NCBI GenBank assembly: GCA_001414325.1 | Contig: LLKB01000001.1 | Span: 1,121,699-1,185,698, forward strand | Direction: 5' to 3' | Source of the DNA: Butyribacter intestini | Lineage (GTDB): Bacteria; Bacillota; Clostridia; Lachnospirales; Lachnospiraceae | Length of the DNA stretch: 64,000 bases | Shown: positions 26,903 to 34,841 of the stretch, in pieces | Layout of the letters: every line of letters starts with the position of its first letter | Numbering within the stretch: position 1 is the stretch's first letter | The notes under the pieces: model-generated | What the model was told of the DNA's origin: nothing | Database searches by the model: none | What the model saw: only the letters and a program-made list of their open reading frames with translations | Position numbers and translations under genes: made by a program

Positions 26903-27247
26903 TTATAGAGCCTCCACACCCTCGTCTCCGGTACGCACTCTTATTACATTATCGATTCCATAGACAAAGATTTTTCCATCACCGATATGACCTGTATAGA
27001 GTTCTTTTTTGACAAGGTCGAGTATCTTATCTATCTTATCATCCTCAACTACAATATTTATCTGCTGTTTTGGCAAAAGTTCCATGACTTCATTTAATTC
27101 AACTTCATACTCTTTTGTTCCAAGCTCAATGCCGCAGCCAAGCACCTGCATGACAGTCACGCCACGCACACCTACTTTGCTCAACTCGCTAATAAGATTT
27201 GTAAGTTTCGACATTCCCGTTATTACTTCTATTTTAGATATTCCCAT
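26903..27247 (-). CDS. PII-family signal protein linked to an amino acid permease
   Basis: 114 residues with PII features: N-terminal strand, VRGVTVMQVLGCG, the B-loop TGHIGDGKIFVYGIDN and C-loop RVRTGDEGVEAL. Classical GlnB/GlnK carry a T-loop with a modifiable Tyr; here the segment ELGTKEYEVELNEVMELLPK is altered, so its regulation may differ. PII proteins sense ATP/ADP and 2-oxoglutarate and often gate transporters. The next gene is an APC permease rather than amtB, suggesting that this PII regulates that permease. The start has AAGGAGAG. Confidence 0.88.
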   Translation of the reverse strand: MGISKIEVITGMSKLTNLISELSKVGVRGVTVMQVLGCGIELGTKEYEVELNEVMELLPKQQINIVVEDDKIDKILDLVKKELYTGHIGDGKIFVYGIDNVIRVRTGDEGVEAL

Positions 27248-27277
27248 AGTCTTACTCTCCTTTACAACTTATAAATT

Positions 27278-28090
27278 TTAATTTTTCACTCTTTTGTTAG
27301 TATTTATCATTTTTCTGTATTGCTCTAAAGTAACACCTGAATATTTTTTAAATTCTTTCATCATATGCGGTTCATCGTAATACCCACAATCAAGTGCCAC
27401 CTGTTCATACCTGACACCCTCTTTGTCTGCCTGCATCAGGAGATTTTGAAACCTGATATACTGAGCAAACTGCTTTGGTGAAATCCCGTGAAAACTCTTA
27501 AATATTCTTCTCAGATAACAGGCTGAATAGTTAGTCTCATCCTCAAGCTGCCGCATTGTTATCATGCCTTTTGTCCTGCTTATTCTATTTACGAGATATT
27601 CATTTATCTTTTCCTTATCCGAAAGAGAATTTCTTCCTAAAACCATATCTTCATATGCCTTTTTGAATATTTCTATTCTCTCACTCATGGTCTTTGCCAA
27701 TGCAATTTTCTCCGTAAGATTTTTCCCAAAAATATCTCCATCTATTTCAATGTCATCATTAACTATCATTTCCATTGTAATATCTTTTGGAAGTATTCCC
27801 TGTCCCGGCTGAAACCTCACACCAAAACAATCGTCCTGAGTACCCAGTTCCCACTTCTTTACACCGAACACCGTCCCGCTGATATATGTAGAAACTTTGT
27901 TTTCGCCTATATTGAAAAGCAAATCTATACTCGCATCAGGAACGGCTTTAATACAATGTTTTTTCTCATCATGAATCGTAAATTCATAAAAGTGTGAAAT
28001 TCCGTAATCAGTTCTGTTAATCTGGCTGTAACCATCCATCTCCAAAGTCATGTACGGTTGAAAAGGATTTATAATATCTGTCTGCTTCAT
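27278..28090 (-). CDS. AraC-family transcriptional regulator
   Basis: About 270 residues. The C-terminal DNA-binding domain has two helix-turn-helix units (ITMRQLEDETNYSACYLRRI, then YEQVALDCGYYDEPHMMKEF and SGVTLEQYRKM). The N-terminal part, with DASIDLLFNIGEN and GVRFQPGQG, is a cupin-like sensor common in AraC regulators. The start at 28090 is used because the upstream ATG overlaps GGAG. It lies 32 bases after the OCD-family gene and before the PII gene, so it probably controls this amino/imino-acid operon. Confidence 0.87.
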   Translation of the reverse strand: MKQTDIINPFQPYMTLEMDGYSQINRTDYGISHFYEFTIHDEKKHCIKAVPDASIDLLFNIGENKVSTYISGTVFGVKKWELGTQDDCFGVRFQPGQGILPKDITMEMIVNDDIEIDGDIFGKNLTEKIALAKTMSERIEIFKKAYEDMVLGRNSLSDKEKINEYLVNRISRTKGMITMRQLEDETNYSACYLRRIFKSFHGISPKQFAQYIRFQNLLMQADKEGVRYEQVALDCGYYDEPHMMKEFKKYSGVTLEQYRKMINTNKRVKN

Positions 28091-28122
28091 AGTAATCTCC
28101 ATTCCTGCAGACATTCTCACAA

Positions 28123-29256
28123 TCAATGAAGTTCAGGTTCATCCCACAAATGAAGTTTCACTCCTATTCCAAGCTTTAAGGCATTTTTATAAACAGTCTC
28201 GCCCCATGCTATGTCCTCAACCGGCATACCACCTACTGAATAGATTATCCTCTGCTTATCATTATCCCTTCCCGAAACCTTCTTTGTGATAACATCTGCT
28301 ATATCTATAATTTCTTCTCTTGTTATCTTTTTGTCATGCAGCAGATCCATAAATTTTGCTCCGACCACCTGTACCGGGTCATAACTAGGATATGGATATT
28401 CATCCGCCCATGCCTCATAAAGTTTATAATTGTCAACCACCAGCTTTGTGTTTTCGTCAAGATAAAATTCTTCATCAAATCTTGCTGCTGACGGCATACA
28501 GATAAGTGCACCCTCTTTTATCCATTTCTCATCTATGTATGGGAAAAGACTTTCCTTATCACCTACGGATGTTGCTGTGTTTATTATATCACTGTCCCTG
28601 ATAGCTTCTTCCATAGTCTCGCATACTTTTATCGTTGTTACCTGTGGAAATTCTTTCTTTACATATTCAACAAATGAGTCTATCGAATTTTTTCCACGAC
28701 CTTTAATCTTTACCGTATCAATCTTAGGACATACACTCATAAATGCTGCAAGTGCTGTTTTTCCCATAACACCCGGTCCGACTATTGCAACTGTTGTTGA
28801 ATCTTTTCTCGCAAGGTATTTTGCTCCGACTCCCGGAATGGCACCTGTTCTGTATGCACTTAACAGATTAGCGGACATAAGTGCAAGTGGAGCACCTGTA
28901 TCCTTATCATTAAGCATCATCATAAGAATGGAACGCGGCAGTCCTTTCTTTTTATTCTCGATATTTGAACCATACCATTTCATTCCTGCCATCTGAAAGC
29001 TGCCGCCAAGATATGCAGGCATTGCCATAAATCTTCTGTCCTCACCATTCTTTGGCATCCCTTCAAACTCCGGATTATCAGGGAAAGTCACCATACATCC
29101 GTGTGAGTTATGATTTTCACCTCCCATGACATAATCCCCTTTGTTCAAAGTAACCATCATGTCCTCCATAACTTCCACGCATTTTCCCATATCTTTTACA
29201 CCGGCTTTTATCATGTCCGATTCACTTAAATAAATAAAATCAATTTTTGCACTCAT
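28123..29256 (-). CDS. Ornithine cyclodeaminase/mu-crystallin family protein
   Basis: 377 residues. It has the family's substrate-loop region (GMKWYGSNIENKKKGLPRS, MSANLLSAYRTGAIPGVGA) and Rossmann NAD(P) motif VAIVGPGVMGKTALAAF. Family members include ornithine cyclodeaminase, alanine dehydrogenase and pyrroline-2-carboxylate or imine reductases; one related group is annotated as a subunit of tyramine oxidase. The exact reaction cannot be set. First gene of the operon with AraC, PII and APC permease; start with CGGAGGG. Its leader resembles that of the flavin dehydrogenase operon (30510-34102), pointing to a joint pathway for an imino acid or opine. Confidence 0.82.
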   Translation of the reverse strand: MSAKIDFIYLSESDMIKAGVKDMGKCVEVMEDMMVTLNKGDYVMGGENHNSHGCMVTFPDNPEFEGMPKNGEDRRFMAMPAYLGGSFQMAGMKWYGSNIENKKKGLPRSILMMMLNDKDTGAPLALMSANLLSAYRTGAIPGVGAKYLARKDSTTVAIVGPGVMGKTALAAFMSVCPKIDTVKIKGRGKNSIDSFVEYVKKEFPQVTTIKVCETMEEAIRDSDIINTATSVGDKESLFPYIDEKWIKEGALICMPSAARFDEEFYLDENTKLVVDNYKLYEAWADEYPYPSYDPVQVVGAKFMDLLHDKKITREEIIDIADVITKKVSGRDNDKQRIIYSVGGMPVEDIAWGETVYKNALKLGIGVKLHLWDEPELH

Positions 29257-29401
29257 GTTTTATCCCTCCGCTTCCATTACTGTTCATAACTGTAGTATAA
29301 ACACTATCCAACTTTCACAATACATGGCAAAGGAATAAATTTAGTTTATATTATATATGCATTACCGCTGTTTTCAGTAATTATGCCATAATAAAACAAA
29401 A

Positions 29402-29436
29402 AAGTGCCAACGGAATTTAACCGTTGACACCTTTGT
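29402..29436 (-). terminator. Terminator-type hairpin at the 5' end of the OCD operon transcript
   Basis: CAACGG/CCGTTG with flanking GTG/CAC forms the stem, followed on the minus strand by TTTTTTGTTTT. It lies only a few bases after the predicted start site of the 29446-29474 promoter, so it may attenuate this operon. It shares the sequence GACAAAGG-Y-GTC with the hairpin at 34230-34264. Confidence 0.65.
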
Positions 29437-29445
29437 CATGTATTG

Positions 29446-29474
29446 ATAATACCATAATTGTAAAATTTTTACAA
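29446..29474 (-). promoter_or_regulatory. Promoter of the OCD-AraC-PII-permease operon
   Basis: -35 TTGTAA (29474-29469), 17-base spacer, extended -10 TGGTATTAT (TATTAT at 29451-29446). Located about 190 bases before the OCD start. Confidence 0.55.
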
Positions 29475-29503
29475 GTATTGTTAGTCTTACTTTTTGTTTA
29501 CAA

Positions 29504-29540
29504 GTAACAGTTCAGCCTTGCATTTCTTACATTTACAATA
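29504..29540. repeat. Fragment of the GTAACAGTTCAGCC element
   Basis: GTAACAGTTCAGCC (29504-29517) and the next 15-20 bases (TTGCATTTCTTACATT) follow the right end of the 182-bp element read in reverse. The remainder of the element is absent. It lies between the OCD operon promoter and the decayed defence genes. Confidence 0.6.
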
Positions 29541-29565
29541 AACATATTATTCTTTTTTATATTGT

Positions 29566-29588
29566 TTGTATTGTAAAAAGCGATACAA
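29566..29588. promoter_or_regulatory. 23-bp conserved site, copy A
   Basis: The arms TTGTAT and ATACAA flank an 11-base centre. The site matches 34308-34330 at 21 of 23 positions; that copy is upstream of the flavin dehydrogenase operon. It lies about 310 bases before the OCD start. Candidate operator of a shared regulator. Confidence 0.5.
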
Positions 29589-29638
29589 GGATTATGTTTT
29601 TTATACTCTGCCAAAATCATCCATAAATGCAATATCAA

Positions 29639-29995
29639 TCATAAACTCATACTGCTGTAAAATATTCTTCTCATCACTAGCATCTGCCAATACAAGATAA
29701 TACTTACCCAGAATTTATCAGTCAATCCATTATCAGCCAATGCCTTAAAGTATTTTCCACTGTCACCTAGCATCATCTGTTTAACGACCTCCTCAAAATT
29801 CGGAGTTTTCACATCTGTAAGCACGGCAATCAAACCAATATCAATCGTCTGTGCATTGTAATAGTCAATTCCAAGTTCCTTAAACTTCTCAATACGATGC
29901 TTATTTTTCCAGAAATTGCCATACTGCGACAAATGCTCCTTAAAACGATTATCAATACCAATCTCCTGAGACATCTGTGACACTCTGTCTGTATA
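29639..29995 (-). pseudogene. pglZ: Remnant of a BREX PglZ (type A) phosphatase gene
   Basis: The translated fragment of about 115 residues (YTDRVSQMSQEIGIDNRFKE, then FWKNKHRIEKFKELG, IDIGLIAVLTDVKTPNFEEV, ALADNGLTDKFW) looks like the N-terminal third of PglZ: the ADR..LL..LG segment, the FF.NKER motif and the ..KFgL..FW segment. The alkaline phosphatase-like catalytic domain is missing, and the frame ends in an unrelated 20-residue tail. It joins the AlbA_2 fragment out of frame. I read it as the product of deletions in a lost BREX island. No other BREX gene is present nearby. Confidence 0.6.
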
Positions 29996-30335
29996 ATAAT
30001 GTATTGAGTAATTCATCATTTTCAAGGGCATTCCACGGATGTCCACTGTGAAGCTGTTCAAAAATAATTCTATAGCCTTTTATTGTATCCTGATTCAACA
30101 CATCTAACCCAAACTCATCCAACACCTCTACATCACCAGATATATCTCTCTGGTCTGCAAACATTGCCCGGACAGCCTCCTCTGTACAAAGGAAATCACC
30201 TTCATAATCTCTTTTATAAGTGCCTTTCATTGGATCTGTTCCAATATAAACCGGCTTATCGTGCCTGTCTGCCGCAGGAACATCAATTCTTAGTATTTTC
30301 TTTTTCCCTACTATCACTGGTCTGTATTCTATCAT
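29952..30335 (-). pseudogene. Remnant of an AlbA_2 (Schlafen-like) ATP-binding protein gene
   Basis: The segment KKKILRIDVPAADRHDKPVY followed by GTDPMKGTYKRDYEGDFLC, TEEAVRAMFADQ and HPWNALENDELL is characteristic of the AlbA_2 domain found in Schlafen/RecG-like proteins of defence and mobile islands. Such proteins are usually 450-600 residues. Here the first 100 or so and everything after about residue 117 are missing, and the frame runs into PglZ-derived sequence. The ATG at 30335 is probably internal to the original gene. Confidence 0.65.
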
Positions 30336-30444
30336 TAATTTTATGAATGTAATAATCCTTATAAAACAAAATCAGTCAAGATAAAGTCCACACAACCACT
30401 TATTATGTAAGACTTTCTTAATAGTGTTAAATGATTTTAAAAAT

Positions 30445-30485
30445 AAAAAGTAACCCACAAGTCTTTAACTCGTAAGTTACTTTTT
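30445..30485 (-). terminator. Terminator of the flavin dehydrogenase operon
   Basis: AAAAAGTAAC and GTTACTTTTT are the outer arms with an inner CGAGT/ACTTG pair; TATTTTTAAAATC follows on the minus strand. Located 25 bases after the 30510 stop. Confidence 0.75.
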
Positions 30486-30509
30486 ACAATAATCATATTT
30501 TTATCAAAA

Positions 30510-31670
30510 TTATCTCACCGGCTTAAACCTGTTATAATTAAGTGCACTTATATCAACCACTGTTTTCTCGCCGACTACCATCTGTGCAAGCATTAGTCCG
30601 ACTGCCGGTGCAGTTCCAAATCCATGTCCCGTAAATCCGCACGCAAGTATCAGTCCCGGTGCTTCTTCTACCGGACTTAAAAAAGGTACTCCGTCAAATG
30701 CTTCGTCAAGCCATCCGCACCAGCTTCTTACTATTTTTGCGTCCCTGAGTGCAGGTATATAACTCTGAATCGCCCTGCTGCTTGCCGATAATGTCATTGA
30801 ATTTGTTATAAGTTTTGACGGGTCTGCCGTGTTTGTTGACGGGTCTACCATCTCGTCTACTACCTCCCATCCGGAGTCTGAACCAAATACAAATGAACCA
30901 TGATGTGTCTGATGTCCGTAAAAATCCGCTGTAGCACAGCCAAACATTACATCTATCATATGCGGCTGCATTTCTGTCACAAGACATTCATCTATAAGTC
31001 TTGTCATTGGTATATCTATGCCTATGGTTCTTGCTATCTCCCTGCTTTCATAGCCTGCCACAAGAATTACTGTTTCGCCCTCAAATACAGTGCCGTCATT
31101 TAAGATTACTTTTCTTACTTTTCCCTTGACTTTCTGCAATGCTTTTACCGGTGCATCAGTATAAAATCTTACTCCCATCTCAAGTGCTCTCTTATAATAT
31201 CCGAGTGTTGTTGTGAGAGGATTTGCATGACCGTCCGTAGGACACCAGCTTGCTCCTATAACTTCATCTGAAAGATAAGGACATATCTCTTTGACTTCTT
31301 TTTCATCTATCATTCTCACATCAAGACCTACTGATTTTGCACTGTCTGCAAGTGTCCGGAGCTTTTTAAGATGTTCTTCTGTCTTACCCATTCGCAAATT
31401 TCCTTTCTGGGTATATTCAGTATCTACACCAAGCTCCTCTGACAATGTAGGCCACATATTTTTAATACCATACATTGCATATGGCAGTTCTCTTACATCA
31501 CGGCCTGACTGACGGACACCGCCGCCGTTTCTCGATGAACCTCCATGTCCTATACTGTTTGTCGCCTCAAGTACAACTACATCCTTAACACCTTTTTTTG
31601 CAAGATAATAAGCAGCTGCACATCCGTTTACTCCACCACCTATGATAACTACCTCTGCTGTTTTATTCAT
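30510..31670 (-). CDS. FAD-dependent oxidoreductase (DAO family), catalytic subunit of a flavin dehydrogenase complex
   Basis: 386 residues. FAD-binding VVIIGGGVNGCAAAYYLAKK at the N-terminus, SSRNGGGVRQSG near residue 45, and the C-terminal ACGFTGHGFGTAPAVG typical of sarcosine oxidase beta/D-amino acid oxidase. With the three upstream genes it forms a heteromeric complex like bacterial hydroxyproline dehydrogenase, opine (nopaline/octopine) oxidase or HcnABC: this subunit oxidises the secondary amine. It overlaps the (2Fe-2S) gene by 8 bases. Substrate unknown; an imino acid or opine is the likeliest. Confidence 0.88.
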   Translation of the reverse strand: MNKTAEVVIIGGGVNGCAAAYYLAKKGVKDVVVLEATNSIGHGGSSRNGGGVRQSGRDVRELPYAMYGIKNMWPTLSEELGVDTEYTQKGNLRMGKTEEHLKKLRTLADSAKSVGLDVRMIDEKEVKEICPYLSDEVIGASWCPTDGHANPLTTTLGYYKRALEMGVRFYTDAPVKALQKVKGKVRKVILNDGTVFEGETVILVAGYESREIARTIGIDIPMTRLIDECLVTEMQPHMIDVMFGCATADFYGHQTHHGSFVFGSDSGWEVVDEMVDPSTNTADPSKLITNSMTLSASSRAIQSYIPALRDAKIVRSWCGWLDEAFDGVPFLSPVEEAPGLILACGFTGHGFGTAPAVGLMLAQMVVGEKTVVDISALNYNRFKPVR

Positions 31671-31995
31671 GGCTTACACCTCCATCCTCTGCTAATATAC
31701 ACATCTCAATCGGTCTCATTGGTGCTCTTGAACTTGCAGGTACAACCTCTGACGGAGATACTTTAAGTTCAGATGCAATAATTGATTTTACCATTTTCCC
31801 ACAAGTCTGCCCCTGACAAAGTCCCATTCCCGATCTCAAATATCTTCTCATTTCTTCCAATGTAAATATTCCCTCATGGACAGCTTTTCTTATCTGTCCC
31901 TTAGTCACTTCTTCACAACGGCATACCAGAAGGTTGTCGTCAGCACCCTCAACAAATGGTCCTATTTCTTTTAATTTTGCCTGAATGTCTGTCAT
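31663..31995 (-). CDS. BFD-like (2Fe-2S) protein, small subunit of the flavin dehydrogenase
   Basis: 110 residues with the bacterioferritin-associated-ferredoxin cysteine pattern: LLVCRCEEVTKGQIRKAV and MGLCQGQTCGKMV, providing four Cys for one [2Fe-2S] cluster. In opine and hydroxyproline dehydrogenases the same domain is a small separate subunit or is fused to the alpha subunit, and it shuttles electrons between flavins. It starts 13 bases after the FAD/NAD subunit gene with AAGGAGGG and overlaps the DAO gene. Confidence 0.9.
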   Translation of the reverse strand: MTDIQAKLKEIGPFVEGADDNLLVCRCEEVTKGQIRKAVHEGIFTLEEMRRYLRSGMGLCQGQTCGKMVKSIIASELKVSPSEVVPASSRAPMRPIEMCILAEDGGVSHE

Positions 31996-32008
31996 AGTTA
32001 AACCCTCC

Positions 32009-33589
32009 TTATGCTTCTTTCTTATAAAATCTTGCTTTCATTACCATATCGTTAGGAACTTTTATTGTAAGCAGATTCGTGTGGTCAAATACAGGTGCAC
32101 ATCTCACTTTTGTGACTTCCGCCTTACATACTTCTTTTCCGTCCCTGCCAAGTGCAATACCCTTATCGCCAACCTCAGGAACAGGTAAAAATTCATATGG
32201 CATTGTGACTTCTCCAAATCCCGGTTCAACATCTTCCTCAACTAAGAAAATTGACTGACCTGAACATGATGCCACGCACATTCCGCAACCGATACATTTT
32301 TTCTCCTCATCAATAGCAGGAAGTGATGTAATATTTTTTCCTATACGGATGCAGCCCATCTTACAGGCATCCTGACACGGATTACAAGGAATGTTCTGCG
32401 TACACTCGATGACCGGATGGATTCCTTTCTGGTGTGTGACTCCCGGAAATCTTTCTATCTCATCATCAGCCACAAAACCTTTATTTAAAAGATTCATAGA
32501 AACATCAATTCCCTCATCTGTCTTTTCGACAAGTTTACCTCTGTTCTTTGGAGCAAACATACCCTGTCTTAATGTTTCAAGCTGATTTTCAAGTTCCTCT
32601 ATTCTGGCATCTCTTTCTTCTTCCGTCATATATCCGAGATAGCACGTAATAGAAGCTCCTGACATTCTTCCCTCTATCATTGCTGAACTTGCTTCCTCAA
32701 TGCCTGAAACATCACCTGCCGCATATATTCCCGGAACACTTGTTGCACCGTACCTGTCAATCTCAGGAACATGACCGCCTTTAGTATCATTCATCTTTAC
32801 TTCAGCCTGCTTTAAAAGCTGTGACATCGGCGACAAACCGACAGCAAGGCAGACCGTGTCAACATCAAAATGTTTTTCAGTGCCGGGTATTATCTTCCAG
32901 TCAGCTCCTACCTGACCTATAACTACTCCCGTGACGGCATCTTCACCCTCAACTCTTACAATAGTATGTGAAAGATAGAACGGCACGCCACATCTTGCAA
33001 TTTTAGCTGCATGAACTCCGTATCCTCCGACTCTCGGAGCTGCATCTGCAAGTGCTACGACCTCGCATCCCGCCTGCAAAAGCTGATAACTTACAACAAG
33101 ACCGACATTTCCCGAACCGAGCATCAAAATCCTGTTTCCCGGTTTAATGTGATGAAGATTCATCATTGTCTGTGCAGCTCCCGCACCGATAACCCCCGGC
33201 TTAGTCCATCCTTCAAAATTGACCATATTTTCACTTGCTCCGGTTGCGACTAAAACTGCATCTCCTTTATAATGCCTGACGCTCCCGCCAACTTTTACCG
33301 TAACTTCCTTTTCAGGATAAAGACCTACGACTGTTGCATCTAAGATAACCTCAACACCGTATTTCTCAGCTTCATCAAGAAGCTCCTCACCAATCTTAAA
33401 TCCTCTCACTTTAGCTTTGTGTTCCTTTGAACCAAAAAACTTATGTATCTGTTTAAAAAGCTGTCCGCCCGGCTTTGCATTTTCATCAAACACAATAGGT
33501 TTTAAACCTTTCTTTGCCGCCTCTATCGCTGCCGATAAACCAGCCGGACCTGCACCGATAACTATCATGTCATATCGTTCTATCTTCAT
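32009..33589 (-). CDS. FAD/NAD(P)-binding oxidoreductase subunit with C-terminal 4Fe-4S domain
   Basis: 526 residues. N-terminal FAD motif MIVIGAGPAGLSAAIEA, second dinucleotide motif ILMLGSGNVGLVVSYQL, and PGIYAAGDVSGIEEASSA near 300, as in the alpha subunit of opine/hydroxyproline dehydrogenases. Residues about 395-460 add a ferredoxin-like region: CTQNIPCNPCQDACKMGC then CIGCGMCVASCSG. This suggests electron transfer to ferredoxin or an anaerobic acceptor instead of oxygen. Good GAGGT start site. Confidence 0.87.
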   Translation of the reverse strand: MKIERYDMIVIGAGPAGLSAAIEAAKKGLKPIVFDENAKPGGQLFKQIHKFFGSKEHKAKVRGFKIGEELLDEAEKYGVEVILDATVVGLYPEKEVTVKVGGSVRHYKGDAVLVATGASENMVNFEGWTKPGVIGAGAAQTMMNLHHIKPGNRILMLGSGNVGLVVSYQLLQAGCEVVALADAAPRVGGYGVHAAKIARCGVPFYLSHTIVRVEGEDAVTGVVIGQVGADWKIIPGTEKHFDVDTVCLAVGLSPMSQLLKQAEVKMNDTKGGHVPEIDRYGATSVPGIYAAGDVSGIEEASSAMIEGRMSGASITCYLGYMTEEERDARIEELENQLETLRQGMFAPKNRGKLVEKTDEGIDVSMNLLNKGFVADDEIERFPGVTHQKGIHPVIECTQNIPCNPCQDACKMGCIRIGKNITSLPAIDEEKKCIGCGMCVASCSGQSIFLVEEDVEPGFGEVTMPYEFLPVPEVGDKGIALGRDGKEVCKAEVTKVRCAPVFDHTNLLTIKVPNDMVMKARFYKKEA

Positions 33590-33784
33590 AACTCTACCTC
33601 TTTTCTTGCGATCTCTTATCCAATACCAAACTCAAAAGCTCAATTTTATCTGTGCCAAAACACCACTTACTTTTCTTCAAAAATAACTATCAACTGTTAT
33701 TTAAATATTCTTGCCGTTTATTCTATCTTTATCAATATCTTTTATATCCGCCAACAGCTTTATTCCTGCTAATATCCAGATAAT

Positions 33785-34102
33785 TTATGCATCGGGTTTT
33801 GCCGAAACACCATACTGTGTCTGCACAACCATTCCTGCTTCAAGAGGTGTAATGCAAGTCCTGATATTTGGTTTACCGTCAACTATCATTACACAATCCG
33901 TGCACCTGCCTATTGCACAAAAAATTCCTCTCGGCTCATGTTTTTTCGCCGTATATCTGTGAGCCATAACACCCGCTGCCTTTAACGCTGCAGCAATCGG
34001 TTCACCCTCATATCCCTCAAGAAGTTTTCCGTCATAACTAAAAGTGACTTTCTTACGCTTAGGTGTCTCCCCTAAGATTGGATGATTTTCTATTCTTTCC
34101 AT
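33785..34102 (-). CDS. (2Fe-2S)-binding protein, HcnA-like subunit
   Basis: 105 residues with a plant-type ferredoxin-like fold: VTFSYDGKLLEGYEGEPIAA then the cluster motif CAIGRCTDCVMIVDGKPNIR with a further Cys in RTCITPLE. It is the gamma subunit of sarcosine/opine-type dehydrogenases and the first gene of the four-gene operon. The start has AAGGAGG. A 195-base spacer without an evident gene separates it from the next subunit. Confidence 0.9.
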   Translation of the reverse strand: MERIENHPILGETPKRKKVTFSYDGKLLEGYEGEPIAAALKAAGVMAHRYTAKKHEPRGIFCAIGRCTDCVMIVDGKPNIRTCITPLEAGMVVQTQYGVSAKPDA

Positions 34103-34229
34103 ATATATCAGACCTCCTTAATCTCATTAATACACTTTTCTGCCCCTGAAAAAAATCCAGAAATAAAAATCCTGTGTCAAAACTTTTTCTTATACAAAGA
34201 ACACATATATGCCATTTATATAAGAAAAA

Positions 34230-34264
34230 CAAAAGACGCCTGTTATCTCTAACAGACGCCTTTG
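34230..34264 (-). terminator. Terminator-type hairpin upstream of the flavin dehydrogenase operon
   Basis: A 15-pair stem with a GAGA tetraloop (CGTCTGTTA/TAACAGGCG core) is followed on the minus strand by TTTTGTTTTTC. It lies about 100 bases beyond dtd and 130 before the operon start, so it may terminate dtd or attenuate the operon. It shares GACAAAGG-Y-GTC with the hairpin at 29402-29436. Confidence 0.75.
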
Positions 34265-34307
34265 TCTTAATCATTTGTTGATTAGACTTTATCACTAAAA
34301 TATTCAG

Positions 34308-34330
34308 TTGTATTGTAAAAAACGATATAA
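34308..34330. promoter_or_regulatory. 23-bp conserved site, copy B
   Basis: The same site as 29566-29588 (arms TTGTAT and ATATAA on the plus strand), 200 bases before the first gene of the flavin dehydrogenase operon. It directly follows a copy of the six-leader motif (34333-34362). Confidence 0.5.
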
Positions 34331-34332
34331 AG

Positions 34333-34362
34333 TCAGGGGATATTCACAATATTCTCCTATTT
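34333..34362 (-). repeat. Leader motif, degenerate copy upstream of the flavin dehydrogenase operon
   Basis: On the minus strand GAATATTGTGAATATCCCC then TGACTTTA matches the hairpin part of the motif seen in the alaS, arcC, comFB and GH43 leaders, in the same orientation relative to the downstream gene. Confidence 0.45.
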
Positions 34363-34365
34363 ACT

Positions 34366-34812
34366 CTACAGTTCATCACTATCCAGCAGCACGGTAAAAG
34401 GACCGTCATTTAAAAGTTCAACTTTCATATCTGCACCAAACTCTCCCTGCTCTACTATCTCAATCTCCTCTTTGCATTTTGATATTATATATTCATACAA
34501 TTCTTTTGCCATATCAGGTGCTCCCGCTTTGACAAATGATGGTCTGTTTCCTCTCTTGCAGTCAGCATACAATGTAAACTGCGATATAAGCAGCAGGCTG
34601 CCACCCACATCCTTTAAACCTAAGTTTGTCTTACCATTCTCATCCTCAAAAATACGCAGATTTATCATTTTATGTATCATCTTATCTGCAATTTCTTTCG
34701 TGTCACTCTCTCCCACACCTATAAGCACCATAAAACCTTTTCCTATCTGACCTCTTATCTCATTATCAATTGTCACTTTTGAATTTGATACTCTTTGAAT
34801 TATAAAACGCAT
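34366..34812 (-). CDS. dtd: D-aminoacyl-tRNA deacylase
   Basis: It hydrolyses D-aminoacyl-tRNA, preventing D-residues entering translation. 148 residues, normal length. Signature motifs are present: [17 protein letters not shown] (Ser-Gln-Phe-Thr) and the Gly-cisPro active-site loop [10 protein letters not shown]. The start follows GAGGG. It lies upstream of the dehydrogenase operon and downstream of the beta-helix gene. Confidence 0.96.
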   Translation of the reverse strand: MRFIIQRVSNSKVTIDNEIRGQIGKGFMVLIGVGESDTKEIADKMIHKMINLRIFEDENGKTNLGLKDVGGSLLLISQFTLYADCKRGNRPSFVKAGAPDMAKELYEYIISKCKEEIEIVEQGEFGADMKVELLNDGPFTVLLDSDEL

Positions 34813-34841
34813 TTTCCCTCATTTCCGCATATGCTAACTAA

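Noticed and set aside
29566-29588. The 23-base site as a promoter (-35/-10).
   Set aside because: TTTTTACAATACAA offers a -10-like box, but no -35 at 16-18 bases fits both copies, so I treat it as a candidate operator.
30510-34102. Hydrogen cyanide synthase (HcnABC).
   Set aside because: Subunit types match, but the presence of a fourth gene, the added 4Fe-4S domain and the anaerobic host background fit an opine/hydroxyproline-type dehydrogenase better.
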